DNA from: Clostridiaceae bacterium
GTDB lineage: Bacteria; Bacillota; Clostridia; DUPQ01
Reading direction: 5' to 3'
Length of the DNA stretch: 43,857 bases
Assembly: GCA_012838235.1 (NCBI GenBank)
Contig: DUPQ01000077.1
Location: forward strand, 1-43,857
The notes beneath the pieces were generated by a model that was given only the letters and a program-made list of their open reading frames with translations, ran no database searches and was not told the DNA's origin. The translations under genes and the position numbers were made by a program. This document shows positions 7,955 through 16,403 of this stretch, in pieces; position 1 is the first letter of the stretch; each line of letters begins with the position of its first letter.

Positions 7955-9985
7955 CTACTTTATCTTAACAAGAGCATATCCCGCAAACTTGTTCTTGGGT
8001 ATTGTAAAGGTAAGAACCCCGTTCTCATTAACAAAGGGTATATTTACGCATCTGCTTCTCTCAGGAGAATGTAACGTTATCTTCTTAACGGGGATATCCA
8101 TATTAATCTTTACAAAGATATCGTGTTTTATAGGTTTGGCACCTTTTACAAATGCGGGTATGGGAGCCACATGGCTTACAGGTCCCGATTTTGTAACGGT
8201 ATCCTGTACATTTACAATATTTAAAGCATACCCTCTTCTTACCTTAAACAGACTTGCATAAACATCCTGTTTGCTTGTTACCTTCATTACGGTATCATAA
8301 GATATTGCATCCAGCAGTGCTTTACCGCCCGTAGCTCTTAATGCATCTACGGCATACGGAGGTGCTTCGGCTGTTGCTACCTTGTGATCGGTTTCCATTC
8401 TGTAAATATTGAATACCCAGTGATACTCTTGACAGCATGCGTCATCGGGAAGTACCGTTACTTTACCTTTACCTAAAATACATGACTTTCTTCCGAAACC
8501 GATTCTGTTTCTTAAAGATCCGTCAGGTCTGTACTTTCCGAATTCTCCTATGGTTATGAGGTGTCCTCCTTCTCTGACATATCTTCTCAGTTTCTTTAAT
8601 ACCGAATCACAAAGCATTACTGTATGTGCACATACAATCCTTTTATACCCCGCAAATTCTTTATACTTGGCATTCTCAAAAATCATATCTGTAGCTATAC
8701 CCGAAAGATAAGAAGCTTGCAACCATCGCACGAAATTCTTCTGATGGGTTTCGCATCCGTTTGAATAATCTCTTGTATCGAAGGATAGCATGAATGCCAG
8801 ATCGGATATTTTCGCAGGATTGGTATAACAGAACATATTCTTTATTTCAAAATCACGAAGCCATTTCTCATCAAGTGTTCCGCCTTCTCCTTCTCCTCCG
8901 CAACCGGTATACAGTTGTCCCCAGGATTTTGCCAGTGCCCAGGAGAAATACAAAGCATCTTTTGTTACGGGATAGAACATGGACATGGAAGGTATTTTAT
9001 TCAGTCTTCCCAGATTGAATCTGTGTAAGGATTCCAGTGCAAAACTTAAATAGGATTCTTTAATAACGGAACTTGCACAGTTTTCCTGGAATACGCAATC
9101 CCATACATCGGCACACTTTTCAAACGGATATGCCGTCTTGTTTGTTGTAAGTATGGAAGATATATAGTTGGGACGGAATTGATTTAAACCCAAATCTTCA
9201 TAATGTTTCTTTACTTTATACACAAACTCCAGTGTGGATTCATCTTTGAATCTCTTCCATGCTATAAATACGGGATCATTGAAGTTCCAGTAAAAGTCTT
9301 TCCATTCGGAAGGAGAGGGTAAATCATATCCATATTGTTTCTTAAATTTTTCTCTGCAATGAGCACAAGTGCAGGCATTGAATTCTCTCCAACCCATACC
9401 GTCGTTTCCGAAGTACTGCACATCATCGGTCATTATGCCGTCTATTCCTACAGCGTACAACGATTCTAAGTACTTAAGATATGCTGCAACATAATCAGGA
9501 TTATTAAAACACATTCCGTATCCGTGATATGTTGATATTCCCCATTTTCCGGTTTTACCGGAAATCTGGCGAAATGATGATATCATTTTACCGTCTACGG
9601 AAAAGTCTCCAGTTGCATCTTCCAATAGTCCCGGCCAGTCGGATATGTATGAGTCTCTTTTTCCCAATACACTCTTCATATACACTAAATCATCTTCATT
9701 AAGAGGATTAAATGTCAGATGACAGCTGTGATGCTCTACATAAATTATTCCGTATTTATGGCATGCTTTTACAAGCTTACCTATACATTCATTTATCTTG
9801 TTCCAATGACGATAAAAGTTCCACCTAAAATGTGTACAGGAAAACCCTATCAGTATATTTATACCTTTATCGGCAAAGTCTTTTACCAAAGCATCTATAT
9901 CTTCCTGTGTATCTCTTAATATCTCCTTAGAGTTATACCATATCCAACCGTATCTGCTACTCCATGGTCTTTTCCTTACAAACAT
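7955..9985 (-). CDS. Predicted intracellular glycoside hydrolase (GH-A clan, beta-galactosidase-like)
   Basis: This 676-residue protein starts at the ATG with a strong GGGGGG ribosome binding site 6 nt upstream, so the longer frame to 10030 is not used. No signal peptide is visible, so it should be cytoplasmic. The first 340 or so residues look like a TIM barrel: a WIWYNS start, HHSCHLTFNP, and IDGIMTDDVQYFG, where acidic residues sit at a strand end as in clan GH-A. A Cys cluster CTCAHC follows. Residues about 385-520 (AFMLSFDTRDYSNG, then LRRYVREGGHLITIGEFGKY) resemble the flavodoxin-like trimerisation domain of GH42-type beta-galactosidases, and a beta-sandwich tail ends the protein. The exact family and substrate are uncertain. 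It is convergent with the C11 gene and divergent from the glycan island. Confidence 0.65.
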   Translation of the reverse strand: MFVRKRPWSSRYGWIWYNSKEILRDTQEDIDALVKDFADKGINILIGFSCTHFRWNFYRHWNKINECIGKLVKACHKYGIIYVEHHSCHLTFNPLNEDDLVYMKSVLGKRDSYISDWPGLLEDATGDFSVDGKMISSFRQISGKTGKWGISTYHGYGMCFNNPDYVAAYLKYLESLYAVGIDGIMTDDVQYFGNDGMGWREFNACTCAHCREKFKKQYGYDLPSPSEWKDFYWNFNDPVFIAWKRFKDESTLEFVYKVKKHYEDLGLNQFRPNYISSILTTNKTAYPFEKCADVWDCVFQENCASSVIKESYLSFALESLHRFNLGRLNKIPSMSMFYPVTKDALYFSWALAKSWGQLYTGCGGEGEGGTLDEKWLRDFEIKNMFCYTNPAKISDLAFMLSFDTRDYSNGCETHQKNFVRWLQASYLSGIATDMIFENAKYKEFAGYKRIVCAHTVMLCDSVLKKLRRYVREGGHLITIGEFGKYRPDGSLRNRIGFGRKSCILGKGKVTVLPDDACCQEYHWVFNIYRMETDHKVATAEAPPYAVDALRATGGKALLDAISYDTVMKVTSKQDVYASLFKVRRGYALNIVNVQDTVTKSGPVSHVAPIPAFVKGAKPIKHDIFVKINMDIPVKKITLHSPERSRCVNIPFVNENGVLTFTIPKNKFAGYALVKIK

Positions 9986-10192
9986 ATTCTTTTCCCCCCG
10001 TAAAATATATTGACAGAATAAGTATAACATGCATAAAAAACATACACAATGAGGCAGTTTTCTAAAACAATATTAAAACAATATTAAATAATACTAAGTT
10101 TTATTAAAGCATATTGACCACTAAAGATGACAGAAAATACAAGGAATGAAAGGTAAACATAACAATATGAATATATTAAACAGATAATGTAC

Positions 10193-10222
10193 TTGTTATG
10201 TATATTAATATAATGGTATAAT
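10193..10222 (+). promoter_or_regulatory. Putative promoter of the surface-glycan island
   Basis: TTGTTA (10193-10198) and a perfect TATAAT (10217-10222) are 18 bp apart. Transcription from here would give a leader of about 280 nt before the first glycan gene. The stretch 9986-10190 is AT-rich and I see no gene in it. Confidence 0.5.
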
Positions 10223-10241
10223 CACATATGAACATTTTGTT

Positions 10242-10350
10242 TGCCCGTGACCCTGTAAACAACTAACGAAGCCCGGAGCACGTAGTTGAATATGGGTGAA
10301 ATATATGCACAACTGTTTATCGCTGCTACAGCATCGATAGAGTGGGATGC
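10242..10350 (+). ncRNA. Structured 5' leader of the glycan operon (unclassified)
   Basis: Complementary segments nest neatly. ACCC (10250-10253) pairs with GGGT (10294-10297) around an inner stem CAACTA-A-CG (10260-10268) with CGTAGTTG (10281-10288), whose loop is AAGCCCGGAGCA. Two small hairpins follow: GCTG/CAGC at 10322-10332 and GCATC/GATGC at 10331-10350. The latter two overlap by two bases and may alternate. It is more G+C-rich than its surroundings. I cannot assign it to a known riboswitch or ops/LoaP-type leader. Confidence 0.4.
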
Positions 10351-10508
10351 AGAGAATTAACAACAATTAAAAAATATATATTAGTAATGTACTTTGTTCT
10401 TTTTTTGAACAGAAGTATGTATAAATTGGTTATATCAATTCTTGTTCTATTTAGAGATAATCTAATTTTACTGATGCTGTTATAGTTATATTGACGGTTA
10501 AAGAGATA

Positions 10509-11639
10509 ATGATAAAAGATAGTAGTAAAGAAAAGATTTGGCTTTCTTCTCCACACATGAGTGAGGAGGGATATGAAAAGTTCTATATTAAAGAGGCATT
10601 CGATACTAATTGGATAGCTCCTTTAGGTCCAAATGTTACGGAATTCGAGAATGAAATAGCCAATAAGGTTGGAGCAAAATATGCTGCAGCTTTGGTTTCC
10701 GGAACTGCAGCTATTCATATGGCTTTGAAGGCAATTGGTGTGGGAGAAGGTGATATTGTATTATGTCCTTCTCTAACCTTTTCTGCGACAGCAAATCCTA
10801 TTATCTACCAGAATGCAACTCCTGTATTTATTGATAGTGATTATGAATCATGGAATATGGATCCATTTTTATTGAAGAAAGCTTTGAGTAAATATAAAGG
10901 TAGGGTAAAAGCTGTATTGGTTGTTCATTTATATGGTCTATCAGCAAAGATGGATGAAATAATGGATATATGTAATAAATACAATGTGCCTGTAATCGAA
11001 GATGCTGCCGAGTCTTTGGGTGCATATTACAAAGATAAGCATACTGGAACTATTGGGAAATATGGCATATATAGTTTTAACGGGAACAAGATTATTACTA
11101 CATCAGGTGGGGGAATGGTTGTTTCCAATGACGAAGAACGAATTAGTAAAATACGATTTTGGTCTACACAATCCAGAGATAAAGCAAGGCATTATCAGCA
11201 TAGCGAGCTTGGTTATAATTACAGAATGAGTAATGTAGTAGCCGGGATAGGTAGAGGTCAGTTAAAGGTACTGGAACAAAGAGTAGAGAAAAAGAAATAC
11301 ATTTATGAATATTATAAAAAGGAATTGTCAGATTTATCTGATATTGAGTTTATGCCAATAAACAGTTGGAATAAACCTAATTACTGGCTAACTGTTATTC
11401 AATTAAGAGGTAATATTCGTCCAATAGAAGTTTTAGAGGCTCTTGAAGAAGAAAATATAGAATCAAGACCTGTTTGGAAACCGATGCATTTGCAACCATT
11501 TTTTGAAAAATATGATTATATAGGAACGAATGTAAGTCAACAACTTTTTGAAAATGGATTATGCTTGCCTAGTGATACAAAAATGACTGACAATGACCTT
11601 TTTAGAGTTTGCAGGATTATCAAAACCTTATGGAAATAA
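10509..11639 (+). CDS. pglE: DegT/DnrJ/EryC1-family sugar aminotransferase (PglE-like)
   Basis: This 376-residue PLP enzyme is predicted to aminate a nucleotide-linked 4-keto sugar. The order of its neighbours (PglC-, PglD- and PglA-like) suggests UDP-4-amino-trideoxy sugar synthesis toward diNAcBac or a relative. The PLP lysine is seen in SFNGNKIITTSGGG (about Lys194). The opening IWLSSPHMSEEGY and the tract APLGPNVTEFE are typical of the family. The start at 10509 is chosen because it matches the family N-terminus; a TTG at 10491 would add six residues, and the ribosome binding site is weak either way. It is the first gene after the putative promoter, and its stop overlaps the next start by 10 nt. 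The 4,6-dehydratase that would supply its substrate (PglF) is not in the window. Confidence 0.85.
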   Translation: MIKDSSKEKIWLSSPHMSEEGYEKFYIKEAFDTNWIAPLGPNVTEFENEIANKVGAKYAAALVSGTAAIHMALKAIGVGEGDIVLCPSLTFSATANPIIYQNATPVFIDSDYESWNMDPFLLKKALSKYKGRVKAVLVVHLYGLSAKMDEIMDICNKYNVPVIEDAAESLGAYYKDKHTGTIGKYGIYSFNGNKIITTSGGGMVVSNDEERISKIRFWSTQSRDKARHYQHSELGYNYRMSNVVAGIGRGQLKVLEQRVEKKKYIYEYYKKELSDLSDIEFMPINSWNKPNYWLTVIQLRGNIRPIEVLEALEEENIESRPVWKPMHLQPFFEKYDYIGTNVSQQLFENGLCLPSDTKMTDNDLFRVCRIIKTLWK

Positions 11640-12274
11640 ATAAAGATAAGGGAAGAAAAAATAAGGGGATATATAGAAAGTATATCAAGAGACCGATGGA
11701 TTTTGTTTTGTCATTGATTGCAATGATTATACTAAGTCCTATTTATTTAATTTTAGCAATATTAGTAAGAGTTAAACTTGGAAGACCGATTATATTCAAA
11801 CAAGAGCGACCTGGTCTTAATGAGAAGATATTTATACTATATAAATTCAGAACAATGACTGATGAGAAGGATGAAAATGGCAATCTTCTTCCGGACTCAG
11901 CAAGATTAACTAAATTCGGTATGATGTTAAGGTCAACATCTCTTGATGAATTGCCGGAGTTATTAAACATTCTAAAGGGTGATATGAGTATTGTAGGACC
12001 AAGACCTTTATTGGTTCAGTATCTTGAATTATACAATGACTATCAAAGAAGAAGACATGAAGTAAGACCAGGTTTAACCGGCTTAGCACAGATTAGTGGT
12101 AGAAATTTATTAGATTGGGAAGACAAGTTCTTACTTGATGTAAAATATGTTGATAGAATGACATTTATAGGGGATGTGAAAATTATTTTTAATACTGTAA
12201 AAAAGATTTTAAAAAGAGAAGGTATCTGTTCTGATAATTCTGAAACTAGTGAATATTTTAAAGGAAATATTTAA
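11630..12274 (+). CDS. pglC: Monotopic phosphoglycosyltransferase (PglC-like initiating sugar transferase)
   Basis: This 214-residue membrane enzyme would transfer a sugar phosphate from a UDP-sugar to undecaprenyl phosphate, starting the lipid-linked repeat unit. The N-terminus is basic (KYIKRPMDF), followed by a hydrophobic re-entrant helix containing the Ser-Pro kink (IILSPIYLIL). The core motifs of the family are all present: FKQERPGLNEKIFILYKFRTM, the catalytic DE pair in STSLDELPELLNILKGDMS, IVGPRPLL, and RPGLTGLAQISGRN. The size matches the minimal PglC type rather than the larger WbaP type. The start overlaps the preceding gene. The actual UDP-sugar is inferred from context (UDP-diNAcBac-like), not shown. 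Confidence 0.92.
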   Translation: MEINKDKGRKNKGIYRKYIKRPMDFVLSLIAMIILSPIYLILAILVRVKLGRPIIFKQERPGLNEKIFILYKFRTMTDEKDENGNLLPDSARLTKFGMMLRSTSLDELPELLNILKGDMSIVGPRPLLVQYLELYNDYQRRRHEVRPGLTGLAQISGRNLLDWEDKFLLDVKYVDRMTFIGDVKIIFNTVKKILKREGICSDNSETSEYFKGNI

Positions 12275-12276
12275 CT

Positions 12277-12927
12277 ATGTGTAAGAATCTTGTTATTATT
12301 GGTGCAGGAGGGCATGGTAAAGTAGTTGCAGATATTGCTACTAAAATGAAGTGCTGGGATAGTATTAGATTTCTTGATGACAATAAATCAATAACAAATT
12401 GTTTAGGATTTGATGTTGTTGGGCAAATAAGTGATGCAATCAAATATAGAGATTGTTCCGATTTTTTTGTTGCAATTGGGAATAATAATATCAGAGAGAA
12501 AATACAAGAAGATTTGATTAGACGTGGGTTTAAGATAGCAATTTTGCTACATCCAAGTGCTATCATAGGAACGAGTGTTGATATTGGTATAGGTACTGCT
12601 ATAATGGCGGGTGCAATAATTAACAGTTCTAGTAAAATAGGAAATGGATGTATAATAAATACAAATTCGAGTTTAGATCATGACAATGTAGTAGGAGATT
12701 ATGTACATGTTTCTCCTGGTGTTAAAACTGGTGGAAATATTAATATAGGCAGATTAACTTGGTTAGGTATTGGTAGTGTAGTTAGTAATAGCATAAGTAT
12801 ATGTAGTAGTTGTAAAACAGGTGCAGGTGCTGTGGTGGTTAGAGATATAACTGAGCCTGGAACTTATGTTGGGGTTCCAGTTAGGAGAATAGTATCAGAT
12901 GAAAATAGCGATTCTAGCAAATTCTGA
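12277..12927 (+). CDS. pglD: Left-handed beta-helix sugar O/N-acetyltransferase (PglD/NeuD-like)
   Basis: This 216-residue protein has the two-part layout of the PglD/NeuD family. A small Rossmann-like N-terminal domain begins NLVIIGAGGHGKVVADIA. From about residue 85 a hexapeptide-repeat left-handed beta helix follows, with many I-G-x-G and N-x-x-x-x units. The conserved SSLDHDNVVGDYVHVSPGV holds the His expected to act as base. In PglD the enzyme N-acetylates the UDP-4-amino sugar made by the aminotransferase, which fits the two genes upstream. An AAGGAA ribosome binding site supports the start. It overlaps the next gene by 29 nt. Confidence 0.88.
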   Translation: MCKNLVIIGAGGHGKVVADIATKMKCWDSIRFLDDNKSITNCLGFDVVGQISDAIKYRDCSDFFVAIGNNNIREKIQEDLIRRGFKIAILLHPSAIIGTSVDIGIGTAIMAGAIINSSSKIGNGCIINTNSSLDHDNVVGDYVHVSPGVKTGGNINIGRLTWLGIGSVVSNSISICSSCKTGAGAVVVRDITEPGTYVGVPVRRIVSDENSDSSKF

Positions 12928-13987
12928 TATAGGATTATACAAGTTTAGAAAAGAGCTTATTCAAGAACTAATCAATCAAGGCAACGAGGTTTATATTTCA
13001 CTCCCGAATGGTGTATTCATACAACCTTTAACAGACTTAGGATGTATATTTATTGAAACTGATGTTGATAGAAGGGGGGTTAATCCTTTTACTGATTTCA
13101 AACTAATAATAAGATATCTACGATTAATAGCTAAGTTAAAACCAGATTTAGTTATTACATATACAATCAAACCTAATATATATGGTGGTATAGTTTGTAG
13201 ATTTCTTAATCTTCCTTATACAATAAATATTACTGGTTTGGGAACTTCATTTCAGAGGGACGGTTTTCTTAAGAAGTTGATTGTGTTCTTGTATAGGATA
13301 GCTTGCAGGAAAGCACATGTAATTTTTTTTGAGAACGAAGAGAATCAAAGAAGTTTCGTTGATAACAGAATTGTAAAAAAAGAAAATACATATAAGTTAA
13401 ATGGTGCAGGAGTAAACTTAGAGGAATATATGTTCAGTGAATATCCTAAAAATGATAGTGTAATTCGATTTTTATTTATTGGAAGAGTTATGAAAGAAAA
13501 AGGAGTAGATGAACTTTTTGATGTTGCTAAGCGTATTAAAGATAAATTTGACAATGTGGAGTTTGATATTGTAGGACAATTTGAAGATGATTATGAAGAG
13601 ATTATTAATGATTTGGATAAGAAAAACGTCATTAATTACTATGGATTTCAAATGGATGTAAAACCATTCATTAGAAAAGCGCATTGCTTTGTTTTGCCCT
13701 CTTATCATGAAGGGATGGCTAATACTTTACTTGAAGCAGGTGCAATGGGTAGGCCTTTAATAACTAGTAATATTTATGGATGTAAAGATGCTGTATTAGA
13801 TGGCGAGACAGGTTATCTTGTTAATTCCCAGGATTGCCAAGATTTATATGCCAAGATATCAGATTTCATTTTGTTGCCTTTTGAACAGAAAAGAATGATG
13901 GGTTATAAGTCGTGTGAATATGTGAGGTCAAAATTTGATAAAAGAACTGTTGTGACGAAAACAATTAATAGGCTTAAAAGAGAGTAA
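12899..13987 (+). CDS. GT4 glycosyltransferase (PglA-like)
   Basis: This 362-residue GT-B enzyme probably adds the second sugar to the lipid-linked primer. The N-terminus MKIAILANSDIGLYKFRKEL resembles PglA/WbaZ-type GT4 enzymes acting after PglC. The C-terminal domain carries IRFLFIGRVMKEKGVDEL and the retaining-GT E-x7-E element in SYHEGMANTLLEAGAMGRP. The start lies inside the end of the acetyltransferase gene, preceded by AGGAGA. It closes the first tight block of four overlapping genes; the following 385 nt hold no intact gene. Donor and linkage cannot be read from sequence. Confidence 0.85.
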   Translation: MKIAILANSDIGLYKFRKELIQELINQGNEVYISLPNGVFIQPLTDLGCIFIETDVDRRGVNPFTDFKLIIRYLRLIAKLKPDLVITYTIKPNIYGGIVCRFLNLPYTINITGLGTSFQRDGFLKKLIVFLYRIACRKAHVIFFENEENQRSFVDNRIVKKENTYKLNGAGVNLEEYMFSEYPKNDSVIRFLFIGRVMKEKGVDELFDVAKRIKDKFDNVEFDIVGQFEDDYEEIINDLDKKNVINYYGFQMDVKPFIRKAHCFVLPSYHEGMANTLLEAGAMGRPLITSNIYGCKDAVLDGETGYLVNSQDCQDLYAKISDFILLPFEQKRMMGYKSCEYVRSKFDKRTVVTKTINRLKRE

Positions 13988-14372
13988 GATATGAGTGGGT
14001 ATATTATTATTCCATCATCTACATATTTACTGATAATGGCAGGTATCGTAATCAATCCTGAATTGTAATTGGTAAAGGATATCGATTGTTATAAAATTTG
14101 TTGTTAAAGAAAATATACAGCTTCTATGTTGTAGTTGTTTGTAGACAAAGGAACTGATGTTCCCTTTGCATGTACATTCTCTTAGTTTTCCAATCCTACT
14201 ACAATACTTAAGGTAAATCAGCAATGAAGTATTGTTTAACACATATGAATATTGTTTAAGAAAATAGTGAAAAGCTAGATACCTTGTTGAATCAAAATAT
14301 GATTAAAAAGACTTTATGTAAAATTGGTTGAATATTGATATTAACTTTTCCAATAATAAAGAGGACCAGCAG
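13988..14372. other. Gap between glycosyltransferase blocks; possible gene debris
   Basis: There is no intact gene. A 25-codon open frame (13991-14068, beginning MSGYIIIPSSTYLL) could be the start of a lost gene but matches nothing I know. The rest is AT-rich. The tight gene packing on either side makes an older deletion plausible. Confidence 0.4.
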
Positions 14373-15164
14373 ATGCCTAAGGTTTCAGTAATAATGGGGA
14401 CCCACAATGGGGGAAAATATATTAGAAGGGCTATTGAATCAATATTGAATCAAAGTTATTCTGATTTTGAATTTATTATATGCGATGATTGCTCAACCGA
14501 TAATGTTGTAGAGGTGATTAAATCTTTTAAGGATAAAAGAATAATTCTTATTGGCAATGAACAGCAATTAGGTTTGGCAGCATCACTAAATCGGTGCATA
14601 GAGTTTTCTAAGGGGGAGTATCTTGCTAGAATGGATGACGATGATATTTCGCATTCTGACAGATTTGAAAAACAGGTAGATTTTCTAGACACACATCCTG
14701 AATATGCCATAGTAGGCTGTTGCAGAAGAACATTTGATAATCGTGGTGTTTGGAATACTTATGGTATTGGCGGTGAACTATCAAAACAGGATATAATAAA
14801 AGGCAAAACATTTACGCATCCAAGTGTAATAATGAGAAAAGTTGCGCTAGTTAACTCTGGTTGTTATACAGTCTCAGAAAGAACAATACGAGGTCAAGAC
14901 TTTGATCTCTGGTGTAAAATGTACGCACATGGGTACAAGGGTTATGTACTTTCCGATATATTATTTGATTATTATGAGGACCGGAGTTCTATTAAAGTTA
15001 TTAAACCTAAATTCAGAATAAATAATTTCAAAACCCACATGATATGGCGGAAGAAAATGGGATTGCCTCGTAAGTATGATATATATGCGTATAAAGAGCT
15101 TTTAACTATCTTAATTCCGCAAAAAATCCTTGTTGCTTACAAAAAAAGACATAAGCAAAAGTAA
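14373..15164 (+). CDS. GT2 family glycosyltransferase
   Basis: This 263-residue GT-A inverting glycosyltransferase has the standard GT2 opening PKVSVIMGTHNGGKYIRRAI followed by ESILNQSYSDFEFIICDDCS. The metal-binding DDD region is in LARMDDDDISHSDRFEKQ, and GQDFDLWCKMYAHGYKGYVL forms the C-terminal acceptor region. The ATG at 14373 is preferred over the TTG at 14328 because it follows GAGGA by 8 nt and matches the family N-terminus. No membrane segment is visible. It is likely to act on the lipid-linked repeat unit at the inner membrane face. Donor sugar unknown. Confidence 0.88.
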   Translation: MPKVSVIMGTHNGGKYIRRAIESILNQSYSDFEFIICDDCSTDNVVEVIKSFKDKRIILIGNEQQLGLAASLNRCIEFSKGEYLARMDDDDISHSDRFEKQVDFLDTHPEYAIVGCCRRTFDNRGVWNTYGIGGELSKQDIIKGKTFTHPSVIMRKVALVNSGCYTVSERTIRGQDFDLWCKMYAHGYKGYVLSDILFDYYEDRSSIKVIKPKFRINNFKTHMIWRKKMGLPRKYDIYAYKELLTILIPQKILVAYKKRHKQK

Positions 15165-15305
15165 TAACCTAAATGGTATAAAGGATGATTTAGAGCGAGC
15201 TTTTTGAGTTTTGTTTAATTTTTTGATATATGGAAACCTAATGGGTGGTAGTATGTATAATACTCCAAAGGCGATAGCAAATAAAGGAAAGTGAGATTAA
15301 GAAAT

Positions 15306-16388
15306 ATGACTAGGAGAATTTTGTTTGTTATAAACCATTTTGGATTTTCAAATGGTGTAGCATCTGTTTTACGTAGTTTAATCGCAAATTTAAACAAGGA
15401 ACGTTATGAGATTTCACTGCTGGTTATCTATGATTTTAATGAAGAGTTTGCTAGACCAATTATAGAACAGATGAAAGTAATAAGGGGATTTGGATTCTAT
15501 GTGCGAGGCTTTGATAAAATTGTTAACTTAATTCCGAGCGGATTGCTGTACAAACTATTTGTAAAGAATCATTACGATCTTGAAATAGCATTTCAATATG
15601 GAATCCCTACAAAGATGATATCAGCAAGTCCAAATACGCACAAGATTTGCTGGATGCATGGATTTGATGAATCTATGGTTCTCCGAAAATATTATCAACA
15701 GTTTCCTGTTATTGTAAATGTGTCTAAAACTGGAAAGAATAAAATGATTAAAGAAGGTTTTCTGCCAGAAAAATGTGAGTATTGTTACAATATTATTGAT
15801 GAAGAGACAATTTTAGAAAAAGTTGATGAATCTATTGAAATAAAACGTAAACATACCTTGGTCTTTATTACTGTAGCAAGATTAGCACCTGATAAAGCAT
15901 TCATGAGATACTTGGCATGTATTAAAAAAGTTATAGATGAATTAAAAGGAAAAGCAGATGCAGAATTTTGGATTATAGGCGATGGCACTGAAAGGTTTAA
16001 GATGTATAAGTATATACATATTAATGATTTATCAAAGCAGGTAAAACTACTAGGCGAAAAGACTAATCCATATAAATATATTAAAAATGCTGATTGTTAC
16101 TTTTGTGGTTCATATCACGAAGGCTTTAGCACAACTTGTCAGGAAGCCGCAATTATTGGTATTCCAGTTGTATCTGTGAATGTAAATGGAGCAAATGAGT
16201 TAAATGAGATGCAAGGTGCTGGGAGAGTTATAGAGAATAATGAGGATGCAATATATCGTGAACTTATCTCGATAATTCAGACGCCTCAGATTGTTTTTAA
16301 ATGGAAATCAATTGCTTTTAGTAATCGTAATAAGTTTTATAAGCAGCATAGAATAAAGAAAATTGAAGAGGTTTTGGATAAATACTGA
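15306..16388 (+). CDS. GT4 family glycosyltransferase
   Basis: This 360-residue GT-B enzyme opens RRILFVINHFGFSNGVASVL, the usual Rossmann strand of GT4 enzymes. The donor-domain motif SYHEGFSTTCQEAAIIGIPV contains the E-x7-E element. The sequence NPHKICWMHG-like stretch (NTHKICWMHGFDESMV, about residue 117) is the expected acceptor-side loop. The start is uncertain: ATG at 15306 matches the family, while GTG at 15291 has GGAAA close upstream and would add five residues. It sits 15 nt before the polymerase gene, so the two are probably co-transcribed. Confidence 0.85.
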   Translation: MTRRILFVINHFGFSNGVASVLRSLIANLNKERYEISLLVIYDFNEEFARPIIEQMKVIRGFGFYVRGFDKIVNLIPSGLLYKLFVKNHYDLEIAFQYGIPTKMISASPNTHKICWMHGFDESMVLRKYYQQFPVIVNVSKTGKNKMIKEGFLPEKCEYCYNIIDEETILEKVDESIEIKRKHTLVFITVARLAPDKAFMRYLACIKKVIDELKGKADAEFWIIGDGTERFKMYKYIHINDLSKQVKLLGEKTNPYKYIKNADCYFCGSYHEGFSTTCQEAAIIGIPVVSVNVNGANELNEMQGAGRVIENNEDAIYRELISIIQTPQIVFKWKSIAFSNRNKFYKQHRIKKIEEVLDKY

Positions 16389-16403
16389 TTTTGATGGAGG
16401 AAT

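Noticed and set aside
10321-10354. Resemblance to the c-di-GMP-I riboswitch core (GATAGAGTGGGATGCAGAG)
   Set aside because: The similarity covers under 20 nt. The segment pairs with itself as GCATC/GATGC rather than forming the two-helix riboswitch, and no tetraloop-receptor partner is visible.
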